A stretch of 64,000 bases of DNA from Triatoma infestans (Eukaryota > Arthropoda > Insecta > Hemiptera > Reduviidae), in assembly GCA_011037195.1 (NCBI GenBank), contig JAAEAF010007697.1:180741-244740 (forward strand). Direction: 5' to 3'. Position numbers and translations under genes: made by a program. Below, in pieces: positions 44,896-56,831 of the stretch. Position 1 is the first letter of the stretch. Each line of letters starts with the position of its first letter. The notes beneath the pieces were generated by a model. It did no database searches. It was not told where the DNA came from and saw only the letters and a program-made list of their open reading frames with translations.

Positions 44896-45540
44896 CGTAT
44901 TATAATTGAAAACTATTGGCTTGGGGCCTAAGCCTATATGGCTTTTATCCCCCTATTTTCCCTCCCAATTAGCAGTCTACCGGTCAATCTACAATATCCC
45001 AAGACATCCTTCAACTCGAATTCACCCCGGCAATCCGCGAGAGTGGTGCCCTCCCAAATACACGAAACCTAGAACCAGCGAAACAGGGACACTGACATAA
45101 ATAGTGATACACCGTTTCCCTAACTCCAACATCACAGTTCTGACATATGGGACTGGACGTCCTCCATATATTATGCAAATGACTAGACACCCATGTGTGT
45201 CCGAACACTACACCCACCAGCGTCCTCAATCCTATCCTACTAAGGGACAGGAGGTAATATAAAACCCCCTGCTTGGTTTCTTTGATGAATCTTTTAGCCT
45301 GGAGGCACCCGTGTGTGTCCACCCAGCATTTCTCCAAAACCCTCGTCTCCTAAAGTCTGGTCGGACTATCACAAAACTTCTTAGTGTCGGCGAGGGCTGG
45401 CTTGGGACCACAAAAAGATAAAGAGGATCCCTCCCTACCCGCCCTCACATTGCCCTCTATTCCCGCATGTCTGGGTACCCAATAGAGCAGCACTTACCCC
45501 TCGAGCTAGGCATTAAGCCTTCGCCTACTTTCTCCCACCA
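44896..45540 (-). pseudogene. R1-like LINE RNase H and tail
   Basis: Minus-strand reading finds VLLYWVPRHAGIEGN near 45490-45450, the RNase H block with His and the GxEGN turn. A stop follows, then the frame 45337-45011 with VLYYLLSLSRIGLRTLVGVV and the finger CQNCDVGVRETVYHYLCQC. The stop between the two blocks and the loss of upstream domains make it a pseudogene. It belongs to a different LINE lineage from the 41.6 kb fragment. Confidence 0.75.
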
Positions 45541-45839
45541 ATTTCGTACTCCTAAGAAGTGCATAACTGCGATTCTAAATACTAAAACAAAACCTTTTAT
45601 TTAACAAAGAATATATAGTTGTGATGAGATGAATACGAATATTATTACACCAATTGATTCAGGATTAAAAAATACAAATTTTGGAACCGTTCTTTTACTT
45701 TTTTGTTTTCACAAACAGATAGCTCTGCTGCCATAGAACCCAAATAATGGCAGCTTGCAGAAAGAAAAATTAAATCAGTTAAAGAGATTCTTTTTCCTGA
45801 GACAGAAGAAATTTGAAGAAAATGATTAGATCTCGAGAA

Positions 45840-46130
45840 AATCGCAAAAAAGTAAAAAAACCAACTAGTAAAGTGATACTTCTGGTTGAGGAATTTTGAC
45901 AGATTACCCACTGTCGGATCCAATGGTGATACCTAAACGGTATATCAAGTTTGAACTTTCTACGATTTTTCGTTTTTGAGTATGCTGTTCACATACACAC
46001 ACACTCACAGACAGTTTCTAAAAACGACTTTTTTGAACTCAGGGGACCTCAAAACGGATATTTCCGGTGAAAACTCGATATCGAAAATTTAGCACCAATA
46101 CAATACTTCCTCTTACTAAAAGTAAGTAAA
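45840..46130 (-). repeat. RA 5' half, minus strand
   Basis: Well-preserved RA 5' block on the minus strand, from 46130 (ACTTACTTTTAGTAAGAGG) through the CA tract (45994-46005) to the first module box near 45880. Confidence 0.75.
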
Positions 46131-46209
46131 AAAAAAAAAATGAACGAATGAAAATAAAATCAGAAAATATATTCAAATTTCTACTCTAAATATCTATCTA
46201 CTCTAATTT

Positions 46210-46432
46210 CTACTCTGATTATACAATTCTATCATCCAAAGAAAATTAATTAGAAATAAATAATTGGCCAACATTCCGAGAATTAGTCAACCGGAAATTC
46301 GCTTTTACTGAACAGTTTTGTTCAGTTTTCGACGAATTTCATTAAATTTGGTATACAAACTATAAAATTTGTCAATATTATAATTTTGAGAACTGGAGTA
46401 AGAAAAAGTTGTATGAGTTGGAACACCAGATT
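46210..46432 (+). repeat. RA 3' end, plus strand
   Basis: Last-module sequence (ATTAATTAGAAATAAATA, CGCTTTTACTGAACAG) ending at GGAGTAAGAAAAAGTT and CACCAGATTTTTTT. The region beginning GTATATAGGCACTGTAGCCT right after it also follows the RA copy ending at 49403. Confidence 0.75.
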
Positions 46433-47995
46433 TTTTTGTATATAGGCACTGTAGCCTATATACGCCTTTACAATCCAGTTTAATTAAGAATAAACACTTT
46501 AATTACGTTAGTTTGGAAATCTGTAAAATGTCTGACATTAAGAAAAAAAAATGCTACCAATGTTTCACGAAAAAGTCGAACACTGGAAATGTTTTATTGG
46601 TTTTTATACAGCGTATTATGTATTTTTGATATACGCTCTAATCCAAAAACGCCTCCTTTTATAGGTAGACAAGATTAAAATTTTAGTTTCTAAAGTTGTA
46701 ATTCTTTAGTTGGTCAGAAATCGTTGCCTTTATTGTTAAATAAAAATTAATTTTTTACGTTCTCGATATGCCTTACATTTCTCTGCATTTGTTTTTTTCC
46801 TACTTGAAGTAGACGGCTGTTTAAATAATTCCTTGTCTTCACTCATTCTATTTATTGTTGCACCTCTTAAAAAATAAAAAAAATAAAAAAAAACTGGCCA
46901 AAATAATCCCAGAACACCTCCTTTTATAGGGTTTCATTCAACCCCGCCACCCTATCGACGGGCTCAAATCTACCCCTACCAAACCGCGTAATACCTTAAA
47001 TAATAAAAGTCTCGTTACGTTTACAATCAGATTACTACCCTAATACAATAAAATATTTTCAATGTTAAATAAAGGTTTCTACTTCTATGGTATAAGCAAA
47101 CAATATTATCAGGTATTGGCCATTAACCTTGAAAAGGTTACTACTACTAAAACATAAATAATATAATGACGGTGTTCGTTATCAGTGGTGCTCAAAATAC
47201 AACAGGAGTAACGTAAATGCCCCGGATCAATAAAATCATTTCCCATAGTTGGGTTGGGAACTGGTCAACTATCATTATATGTTGGTCTCTCTCGTGTTAT
47301 TGGACCAAGTTAACAACAAACTCCCATAATATCCCAGAATGTTTTCCTATTGTTAAGTATAATGATCAAGATGGTAAAGGAGAATTATGAGCTATACAAT
47401 CAACAATAGGTATTTATAATCAGTTATTTAATACATGGAAAACGGAGGGGAATGTATGTTAAAGTTAAACATTTATTAGCAAATTTCATGGCATATTTAC
47501 AATCCTTAAATTAATATCAAACAGTGGTTTGTGAAACTTTAGGGATTAAAACAACAGTGTAACAGTGTATTGTAGTGATGTACACAAAATTGATTTACTA
47601 ATTTACAAACTATTCATTATGGCGAATGGGGGTATTTGTAATGTGTAAGTCGATGACGTCTTTATCGACAATACATGCCATGCAGATGATTGAATAGAAA
47701 ACCGTTTATTTGGTGTGAAATACTTTATTTGTGATTCCTCACATAGGATTCTCAAATTTCTGAATTCAAATTTTTAACATTTTTTTTTTTAATTGGAATT
47801 TCCATTAAACATACTGGCGATTTTTCTTGTTGATCATTGGAAATATAATATGTTTCCAAAAATCGTGAGGCTTGATAAAAAATAAAATCAAATTTCGCTA
47901 ATATTTTTCAAGTCCAGAATTTTTTATAATAGTGAATCATATATGATTGTAAAATAGTATTTCTGAAACTCTTATTTTTATAAACAAACTATTGA
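46433..47995. other. unassigned AT-rich sequence
   Basis: No supported gene. Two nearby phrases 'cgcctccttttataggt' (46650) and 'cacctccttttatagggt' (46915) form a short direct repeat of unknown origin. Confidence 0.5.
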
Positions 47996-47999
47996 TATA

Positions 48000-48340
48000 T
48001 TTACATTTATGACGAATGGCAGTATTGCCGTCCCTGTGATAAAGAAGAAATAAATAGAAGCCCCAATTTGGTCGAATACTTGTCTTACCAATTACAGAGA
48101 GTACAGAAGAAATGCTTGAGACTAATTGGGTCCTATCCTAGATGGACAACAATTGATATATACACGCTGGGACTTGATGTGGCTAGTATTGCTACTCAAG
48201 TCTATCAACTAACAGATAAATTTGTCAACTTGTGTGAAACTAGCATACATTTCTATATATCTAATATTTTTAACTATAATTTAAGATCTCTTAAATACAA
48301 AAAAATATAAGCATAAAAGACTAAAGCATACTCTGTTTTA
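48000..48340 (+). pseudogene. Jockey-like LINE C-terminal fragment
   Basis: The plus-strand frame at 48068-48310 contains LSYQLQRVQKKCLRLIGSYP and YTLGLDVASI. It resembles the segment after the reverse transcriptase in Jockey-type LINEs ('Q..QNKFLRMI...PW.....IH..L.'). No catalytic domain is present, and an RA copy follows closely. Confidence 0.65.
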
Positions 48341-48412
48341 TAATAGTTAAGGTTTTTTATTTTATTTTTCCTTTGCGCATTATAATGTTTTCTTTCCTGT
48401 ATCCAGATTGTT

Positions 48413-48539
48413 TTCTTACTTTCTCTTTTTCCTAGTAAGAGGAAGTATTGTAATCGTGTCAAATTTTCGATATCGAGTTTCCACCGGAAATATCCGCTTG
48501 AAGGTCCTCTGAGTCCAAAAGCGTTGCTTTTAACAAATG

Positions 48540-48577
<38 letters not shown>

Positions 48578-49403
48578 TCAGCATATCTCAAAAACGAAAA
48601 ACTGTAGAAAGTTGAAACTTGATACTGATATCACCATGGGATCTGACATTACGTTATCTGTCAAAATTGCTCAACCGGAAGTACCATTTGACTAGTTTGT
48701 TTTTTTTAACTTTTTGCGTTTTTCTCAAAAATGGCTCCGACGATTTTCTTTAAACTTGCTACACATACAATGCGCTACAACTTTCATTTGAAATATTTCT
48801 CTGGGAAAATTCATTTAAGAGCAGTTGTGGGGGAAGAGTGGGGTTAGGCTTTCATCTAAAGTGCTATTTCAGTTTATTAGACAATGTTGTCATGTAAAAA
48901 ATGTTAATTAGAATTGAATATGTTGTTGAAATTCCGAGTTTGAAAAAAAAATCGGATGACCGGAAGTGCGTTTACTTTACCACTTTACTAAATGAATTTT
49001 TTCATTTTTTCGCGATTTTCTCAAAAATGGCTCCGACGATTTTCTTGAAACTACTTTTATAAATTAAACATACAAAGATCTACAACTTTTACTCAAAACA
49101 TTTCTCTGGGAAAATTCATTTAAGGGCAGTTTTGGGAGAGGAGGAGGGTTATGTTTTTCTTTAAAGTGCTATCATGGTTGATTATACAATTCTATCATCC
49201 AAACAAAATTAATTAGAAATAAATAGATGGCGAAATTGCGAGTTTCAAGGAAATTAGTTAACCGGAAGTGTGCTTTTACTGAACATTTTTTTCACTTTTC
49301 GATGAATTTATTAAATTTGGTACACAAACTTTAAAATATGTCAATTATAATTTTGAGAACTGGAGTAAGAGAATGTTGTGTGAGTGTTTCACTCCAGATT
49401 TTT
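48413..49403 (+). repeat. RA repeat, 3 modules, left arm of an inverted pair
   Basis: 5' end ACTTTCTCTTTTTCCTAGTA, pure (TG)n at 48541-48572, module boxes near 48676, 48960 and 49262, 3' end GGAGTAAGAGAATGTTGTGT and a hairpin near-copy. It lies tail to tail with the next copy. Confidence 0.85.
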
Positions 49404-49548
49404 TAGTTCTGTTGAGCGTATATAGGCACTGTAGCCTGCAGCCTCTTCATACTTTGTAAATATGTATATATAATTTGTAAATAAATAAATCAATCAATAA
49501 AAAAAAATAAATAAAAAATACTAAAAATAAAAAAAAAAAAAGAAATGG

Positions 49549-50239
49549 TCTGAAACACTCACACAACTTTCTCTTATCCCAGTTCTCGAAATTATAATTG
49601 ACAAATTTTATAGTTTGTGAGCAAATTTGATGAAATTCGTTGGAGTTCATCGAAATCTGAAAAAAATGTTTAGTAAAAGCGTACTTCCGGTTTACTAATT
49701 TTCCTGAAACTCGGAATTTTGGCCATGTGTTTATTTCCAATTCATTTTGTTTGGAGGTAGAATTGTATAATCAATTATGATATCATTTTAGAGGAAAACA
49801 TAACCCCATTCCTCCCATAAAAAAGCCCTTAAATGAATTTTTCCAGAAAAATGTTGCAAATAAAAGTTGTAGATCTTTGAATGTTAAGTTAATATTCCAC
49901 GTTTGAAGAAAATCAGCGGAGCCATTTTTGAGAAAATCGCGAAAAAGTGCAAAAACTATTTAGTAAAGTTGTAAAGGAAACGCACCTCCGGTCATTCGAT
50001 TTTATTCAAACTCGGAATTTCAACTACATATTTAATTCTAATTAGCATTATTTAGATGAAAGAATTGTCTAATAAACTGAAATAGCACTTTAGAAGAAAA
50101 CCTAACTCCTCCCCTCCCCCAAAAGTGCCCTTAAATGAATTTTCCCAGAGAAATGTTTCAAATGAAAGTTGTAGCTCTTTGTATGTGTAGTTGATATGCC
50201 AAGTTTGAAGAATACCTCGGAGCCATTTTTGAGAAAATC

Positions 50240-50274
<35 letters not shown>

Positions 50275-50525
50275 TAAGGTACTGTAGATCCATGGTGATA
50301 CCTAAACGGAATATCAAGTTTCAACTTTCTACCGTCTTTCGTTTTTGAGCTATGCTGTTCACATACAGACACACACACACACACACACAGACACACAGAC
50401 CATTTACTAAAAACCACTTTTTTGGACTCAGGGGACCTCAAAACCGATATTTCCAGTGAAAACTCGATATCGAAAATTTGACACGGTTACAATGCTTCCT
50501 CTTACTAGGAGTAGGAGAAAGTAAT
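49549..50525 (-). repeat. RA repeat, minus strand, right arm of an inverted pair
   Basis: It has the complement of all RA blocks, with a long A run at 50240-50271 and a CA tract at 50371-50399. With 48413-49403 it makes a roughly 1-kb inverted repeat around a 145-bp spacer. The 129-codon frame at 50052-50441 is antisense RA sequence, not a gene. Confidence 0.85.
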
Positions 50526-50532
50526 TAAAACA

Positions 50533-50816
50533 GCATTTTCGAGAAAAACATAACCCCACCTTTCTCCTAAAACCTGCTTAAATGAATTTTCCCAAAGAAA
50601 TGTTTTTTCAGAATGAATATTATAGTTTTTTGGTATGTGTAAGTTTAATGAAAATCGTTAAAGTTGTTTTCTTGTGAAAATCTCAAAAAAACTTCAAAAT
50701 CCGACTGGTGAATCGATTTTGACCAAAATCTTGTTCTGGAGATCTGCCAACATAAACAAAATATTATGTTTGAACTTTTAAACGTGCTGTGATTTTCTGT
50801 TGTGCGTTATAGTGAC

Positions 50817-50863
<47 letters not shown>

Positions 50864-50995
50864 CACAGACTACTTTTCTAAAAACGAATTTTCTGACTCA
50901 GGAAACCTCAGAAGTTAATTTTCCAATAAAAACTGGATATTGATAATTTTACACGATTACAATACTTTCACTTACAATCGTAAGAGATAGCAAAA
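50533..50995 (-). repeat. RA repeat, older minus-strand partial copy
   Basis: Begins again with the module complement (AACATAACCCCACCTTTCTC) directly after the previous copy. A pure (CA)n run lies at 50820-50862, and it ends near 50990 with a degraded 5' block. Confidence 0.7.
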
Positions 50996-51550
50996 AGGAG
51001 CTGGGGGGGGGAGGGAATTATCATTGTGAATACATACTTTTCTTATTACTGATGCTTACGTTTACCAAATAAATGTTTACAAAAAATACGAATTCAGTGA
51101 AAGTTACACCATTGTATATTTATTCAATAAATAAATAAATAAATTCAGTAAAAAACAGAAAGGGGTTTGTTTATTCGGCTGAATACAAATTTTCTAACGT
51201 AAAAACCTCTATAAAATATTTTTTGCTGAATTTCAACAAACACAGTTTTACAATTGTAACTTTTAACAAATTAGGTTATTTTATTCGTTTTAAACAATAA
51301 ATTACATGATATTATCATTCATTATTCAGCTAATAACATGAATAAAAAAAGAATTAACTAATTTATTAACATTAAAGTGGATTCTGAATACAATGATTAA
51401 ATATGTATTTAACGAAATGTTTTAATAAAATAACAATTCAATCCGAGTTGTGCGTTGTTCAGTTGTAATTAGAATAGATTCTGAATTTAAATAATTACTT
51501 TCCATTTTATTCACTGACACAATCTGTCAAATAGATATGTACATATATTA
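50996..51550. other. unassigned AT-rich sequence
   Basis: A G run lies at 51004-51011. No gene. Confidence 0.5.
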
Positions 51551-53059
51551 CCGATGGACAGAATTAGCGCACTTCAATTTTTGTTTAGTTAAAATTAAAT
51601 AATTTATCTTTCGCTTTTCTTTTGGTGAACTATTGATATTTGTATCAGCTGTAAACATAAACCATGAATAATACTTTCTTTACTCTTTAATCCCATTTTA
51701 AAGCTACAAACAGTAACCTTTGACTCATCCAATCTACACATCATAAAATTTATTCTGACTCATTCTTTCTCTTTATCCTGAACTTTTTTGTTTTTTTATC
51801 TTTGTGTACTTTAAAAGAATTTTGTTCAATGGCCGTAGTAAGGAATTTAAGTGAATATGATTGCGTTATGGCGGTGACTTTGCTAGAGGAAGGGTACAGT
51901 CAGCGTGAAGTCGTTAGGAGACTGGGCGTACATCACTTGTCTATAAGCAGGGCTCTAAAGCGATCTCGGGGGAGACAGGAGATCATTCAAGAAGAGAGGG
52001 GCAAGGTCGGCCTAGATGTAGAGCAGAGAGAGTCGATAGGTACATCCGGTACCTGGCTTTACGAAACTAGAGCATCACGGGAAATGAGATAAAAAGTCTT
52101 ATAAGGCAAGTCCGAAATGTTTCCATTTCCAGCAGGACTGGTTAGAAGAAGTCTCAATGAAAGTAACCTTACAGCCCGACATCCTGCTCGTGGCCCTCTC
52201 CTTACCACAGTTCACAAAATGACCAGGCTTCAATTTGCAAGTGAACATGTGAATTGGAGTTTAGACAACTGGAAGAGAGTCCTGTTTACAGATAAGGTGA
52301 GATAGTAGGTCTAAATTCTTCAGATGGCCGTAATTACACATGGGGACGCCCAGGAGAGAGGTACGCCCCATGCTGTATGGTCCCTCAGGTGGCATTTCGT
52401 GGGGGCTCACGGATGTGCTGGGGTGGCATTTCCTTCGATGGCCGTACTGAATTGGTTGGTGTGCAGGTCTTTAACGTCTCAGAGGTACTTAGAAGACATA
52501 ATCGAAGAACATGTAGTGCCATTTGCTCCTTACATCGGCGAGGAATTCTAGTTAATGGATGATAATGCCAGACCCCACAGAGCTCGAACTGTTGCTGTCT
52601 ACCTTGATTGAGGTTGGGATTGAGCGTATGGTATGCCCGCCACGGAGTCCAGACTTGAATCTTATTTAACACGTCTGGGATCAACTTAAGCGAAGAGTAT
52701 GACGTCGGAATCCTTGTCCAAGCACCCTTGATGAATTGGAAAGGGCTGTTGTTGAAGAATGGGATAGTCTCCCTCAGGATTTCATTCAAAACCTCTTCCA
52801 ATCAATGCAAAGGCATTTAAGAGACGTAATTCGTGCCAGAGGGGGAAAACACCCATCATTGAGTACGTTTTCTTTAAAATGTTTCTTTATTTTTAAGAAT
52901 TTTTTTAACTTTAACTTTTTTAGATTACCTGTGTAAAATAAAATTTCGTTTTCAAATGACTTATTTTTTCAACCAACAATATTTTTAAAGTTCAAAATTT
53001 GCACAAATTGGAAATTATAAAAAAAATAAGGGTGGTGCGTTAATTTTGTCCATCAGTGA
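51551..53059 (+). mobile_element. Tc1-like DNA transposon, inactive
   Basis: Terminal inverted repeats: CCGATGGACAGAATTAGCGC at the left and, on the opposite strand, CTGATGGACAAAATTAACGC at the right. TA-rich flanks fit a TA target. The length of about 1.5 kb is normal for a Tc1-like element. It encloses a broken transposase. Confidence 0.85.
51829..52880 (+). pseudogene. Tc1-like transposase pseudogene
   Basis: The first frame opens at ATG 51829 and shows an N-terminal helix-turn-helix, SQREVVRRLGVHHLSISR, used by Tc1/mariner transposases to bind inverted repeats. A stop at 52090 ends this segment. The catalytic core is spread over several frames: FTD near 52290 (first Asp), MCWGGISF near 52410, DDNARPHRA near 52560-52590 (second Asp) and SPDLNLI followed by TAA at 52667-52669, exactly where the third catalytic residue (Glu, normally in IEH) belongs. 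The tail RHLRDVIRARGG near 52810-52845 is typical. Multiple frameshifts and stops make it inactive. Confidence 0.9.
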
Positions 53060-53940
53060 TATATATACATTGCATTTATCAACTAATTCAAGGCCACTCT
53101 AGATATTACTCAATTTGGAAGGATTAATCAACAAAAGTGTAATAACCTCCGCCCCATGTTGAAGGGTGATAAAATTAAAATACAAAAAGCTGAGACTATC
53201 AACCTAAGAAGTAATTTCATTAGCAACTGGTGTGAGGGGATGGTGTTATAAACGTGCAACACAGTTAAGAATAAATGTCGCCTTATTTTCTACAATTTAA
53301 TCAAGCTTATCTTAGTTCAGCATATACTGAAGCAAAACATCCAAGTAACGTAAAAAAAGAAAGAAACAAAAAAGAAGGATTAGAAGAAATGAATACGATT
53401 AGTGGAAAATGCCCTGCCAATTAAAGCTAAATAAAATTTAGATTGTCTTTGTAAACTAAACAATGAAAGTATATTAGTTACTGACACATATATATGACTA
53501 AATATATAAATGTAAATGTAAATGTAGTAAACTACATGTGGCACACTCTACTTGCCTAGAAACAAAACAAATGTACATTGAAATAATTATCATCAATATT
53601 CATCAGGTAAAGTACAATATTACGTTTCCATAATTTACACACGCAAATTACAATCCAGCGAATAGTACAATAGCGTATATGAATACATGCCAACATACAA
53701 ACTTCATTATGAATACATAGCTATTTATTTCATGATTCAGTTTAATTTTTTTTTTTTTTCTTTTAAGATTAGAATTAACAGTATTTAACGAAACTTTAAA
53801 AATCATTATATAGGTACGATAAAATTTGACAAGAAACCAAATTAATTAAAAATCCAGCTTGATTATCCTTATTATCTCAGATTTAATATTTTCAGATTAA
53901 TCTTCCAGGTTTCCGTAACTATTTTCTTGTAAAACAACTT
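53060..53940. other. unassigned AT-rich sequence
   Basis: No gene or clear repeat. Confidence 0.5.
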
Positions 53941-54100
53941 GAGTTTACGGGTTTTCGTCCATATTTGCAATGAGTCTCTTCACGGTCGTTACACTTTAAA
54001 GGAACAAAAGTTATCCTACAATTAGCTTTAACGATGTAACGATAATGAAGAGACTCATTGCAATATGGGCGAAACGTCGGTTTCTAGCAAATCTCTGACG
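53941..54100. mobile_element. inverted pair of Penelope-like tips, second type
   Basis: Minus-strand tip at 53948-53990: GTGAAGA, GACTCATTGCAAATATGGAC, GAAAA. Plus-strand tip at 54040-54086: ATGAAGA, ATTGCAATA loop, GAAACGTC, GGTTTC. The arms are complementary (GAGACTCATTGCAATATGG). Both have lost C3 of the hammerhead core, while the plus copy keeps GAAAC and the minimal ACGT stem III. Confidence 0.7.
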
Positions 54101-54368
54101 CTGCCTCAACCCCCGGAGAACTCAAGCATTTTTTATATTCAGATTTCCAATTTTTAACAAATCAAACTTTTTTTTCTTTTCTATCGACAACTTAATGCTG
54201 ATAAAGCTATAAAGCCTACCTACCCTCTTTTATAATATGCCAAATTAATTAATATTTTTTTCAAACCAGTGTACAACAAAACCATAATTTTTGGTTACCA
54301 ATGAAGCCAAAAAAAAAAAAAATCTTCTGTCTCACATACACACGTCTTAGGGGGCTGTAAGTACGGGA
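54101..54368. other. unassigned sequence
   Basis: No recognised content. Confidence 0.5.
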
Positions 54369-55275
54369 ATGTCGTTGAACGTGGACAGTTGTCTTTTTTT
54401 GATAAGCTACCTTCACTTGCCAATAACCACCCCAGATTATTATGTACCACTAGAGACTGGCAGGAGCCATGTTCAGTTGAAGATATTTCAAAAAATGATG
54501 GATATCTTATTGAAGATGCCGAACGAGAGAATTCTAAAAATATGTTTTAACAGACTAATGGTTCTCTCGGACAACTATAGCTTTCCATTTAATTGGGCGG
54601 ATGAAATGAGAACCAGCCTCTGCCTTAAAGATGTCGATTACCTTTGGTCTTCGCAGGATTCAAATATCATTTAAACTAAATATAATGACCTGGCCTATGC
54701 ATTTAAAAATAATCTATTATCCAAAGACCTAGATAGAAATTTTAATTCATCCTACAACCCATATTATAGACTAGTCGCTCCCTCCACTATACATTTCAAA
54801 TTTTTATCACTTCATGTATATATAAATAAGGTTAGAAGAATCTCTCAAATTAGATTAGCCTCCATAACTCATACCAGGATATATATTAATAACTTAAAAT
54901 ATGTTTTTAATAATGGTAACTGCCCTTATTGTTTCTCTACAGGAAAAGATAATCTAATTCATTTGTTGTTAAAGTGTAAATTATTTACATGTCTTAGAAA
55001 TAAGCATATATCAAAATATATAAATTACAATAACAGTGACACTGATGAATTCATACTCGTCAATCTGTTAAATATCACCTCAGTCGAACATTTGAATGAT
55101 TTGTATCTATTTATTGTAAACAGTTTAAAATTAAGAAATAAGGATTAATCTTATTTTGTAGTAGTTTAATATTTTGTTTTATAACTATTGCTATTTAGAC
55201 TGTATATTGTATTCTTTCTGATGTACTAAGATTAAGCAACTCCCTACAATAAGCTAGGAACAAATAAATAAATAA
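54369..55275 (+). pseudogene. LINE C-terminal region and 3' end
   Basis: The frame 54369-54674 (PLETGRSHVQLKIFQKMMD ...) stops, but the sequence continues to encode related residues (YRLVAPSTIHFKFLSLHVY, then RRISQIRLASITHTRI) and finally CPYCFSTGKDNLIHLLLKC, a C-x2-C-x8-H-x4-C finger near 54923-54978. The order, positions after the reverse transcriptase followed by a finger, fits the end of a non-LTR retrotransposon ORF2. The 3' end is an (AAAT)n tail near 55260-55275. The clade is not certain. Confidence 0.65.
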
Positions 55276-55489
55276 ACATACACCCGTCTTTCTATTACTC
55301 CAATTAATACAATATTATAAAATAGACAGATTTTTCTTTAAACTGTGAATTTTTTTCTATTGCTCTGACATACATATAAAAGGGACATCATAACTTGCTG
55401 GTAGCCCACCCTGGGCTCAGGTACACATGTACATTGCATTCCAAGAGGATAGAGTTAATAGCATTGAAGGAACTCAAATAATATTTGAA

Positions 55490-56030
55490 ATTTATCGTCA
55501 CAGATTCCGCAGAACTCCCTAAGTCAGTTTTTCCGGGAAAAATCTTTTAAATAAAAGTTATAGAACTTTATCTGTGCAGTCAGCGTTCAATGTTACAAGA
55601 AAACGTTGTAGTCCTATAATGGATGTAATAAGGTGAGAGAGTTAGAGAGAATGGGTTTTAGAGAAATAAGATGATATGCTGAACACTGTATAATGAAAAG
55701 AACACACAAACTTCAAGGACTTTATAGTTGAATAGAAGTTAGGTAGCGAGAGAAATATAAAGAGACAGACTGGATGAGTAATGAGAAGGTAGTAGATAGG
55801 GTGCTGACTATTTGTACTGTGTAAACTAGGCGTAAACTTCAGCTGTAGCTCTATTTAAATGAAAAGAAGCCTCCCTTCCCAGTCTGGCCTAGATGGGGAG
55901 TAACTAACTTTTGATTCATTTAATGTATGTTGCTCCGCTCTTCGGATCTTATGAATCTTTAATGATTCAGATCCCATTACATAGTCGTTTTCGAAAAAAT
56001 TGATTTTCATGGAAATTTCATTTTGAAAAT
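55490..56030 (-). repeat. old RA segment split by an LTR
   Basis: A decayed minus-strand RA module at 55490-55608 continues at 55987-56030 once the LTR and its duplication are removed ('gaaaacgttgtagtc' joins 'gttttcgaaaaaat'). Confidence 0.6.
55615..55981 (-). mobile_element. solo LTR with TAGTC duplication
   Basis: On the minus strand it reads TGTAATGGGATC ... CCATTATA. TAGTC occurs at 55609-55613 and 55982-55986, with one extra base (55614) at the left junction. It is closely related to the 22.4 kb LTR and, like it, inserted in RA sequence. Confidence 0.8.
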
Positions 56031-56831
56031 GTAAAACTAAAAATATAACGACATTTTACCTTTGGAGTTGTAATCTAATTGTAAAATAATTAGATGTATA
56101 ATTAAGCAGTAAATAGGTCAAATTTTATCCTAATTAGTGTATAACAGAAGCACTGATTAGAATATTAGCATAATTCATTATGATTATCAGCATAATTCAA
56201 TAAAACAAACAAGCAAGTAAAAGTTTAATTGGTACACCAGAAATTAAACCAAAAAATAGGAATTCTGATTATCAAACTTCATCAATAAACTAAAACTAAA
56301 TAATATAATTCACATAGTATGACGTAATATAATGTATGAATGATCACACTCTAGAAATTTTGGAATTGTAGAAAAATGTGTAAATGGAAATTGGAACGGA
56401 TAAAACAAAAATGTTTGAAACAAAGATCAATGCCAACGGATAGTTTATATCATTGTAAAAAGCAATAGATTTCGAATTTATAGTTGCAGTTGTTTTCAAC
56501 AATGACTGTCACAGTATGATTAATGAGCACTCAATAGTTAAATCACTAACTTATAAACTACAATAAAAAACTAAAACGAAGAAAAAAAAAGCCCTCAAAA
56601 AATCATGACAAAGAATCAATTGTTTTAATTCATTTTTTGTTTTTTTAAATCATTATCAGTAAATGTTGGCAAAATAAAGAAAATAATGGAGATTTGCCAA
56701 CAAAGTAAATTACCCAGTCATTCTACCATTATAGATACTTTTCTAAGAAACAAATAAACCTGATGCCAAACTCTAAGCATAACTACTAGGCATATAGTTT
56801 TAAAGAATAGAAATGAATCAGCATATATTAA
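56031..56831. other. unassigned AT-rich sequence
   Basis: No gene recognised. Confidence 0.5.

Noticed and set aside
50052..50441. 129-codon minus-strand frame and the overlapping 71-codon frame
   Set aside because: Antisense reading of an RA repeat with poly-A and CA tracts. Other RA copies do not preserve the frame.
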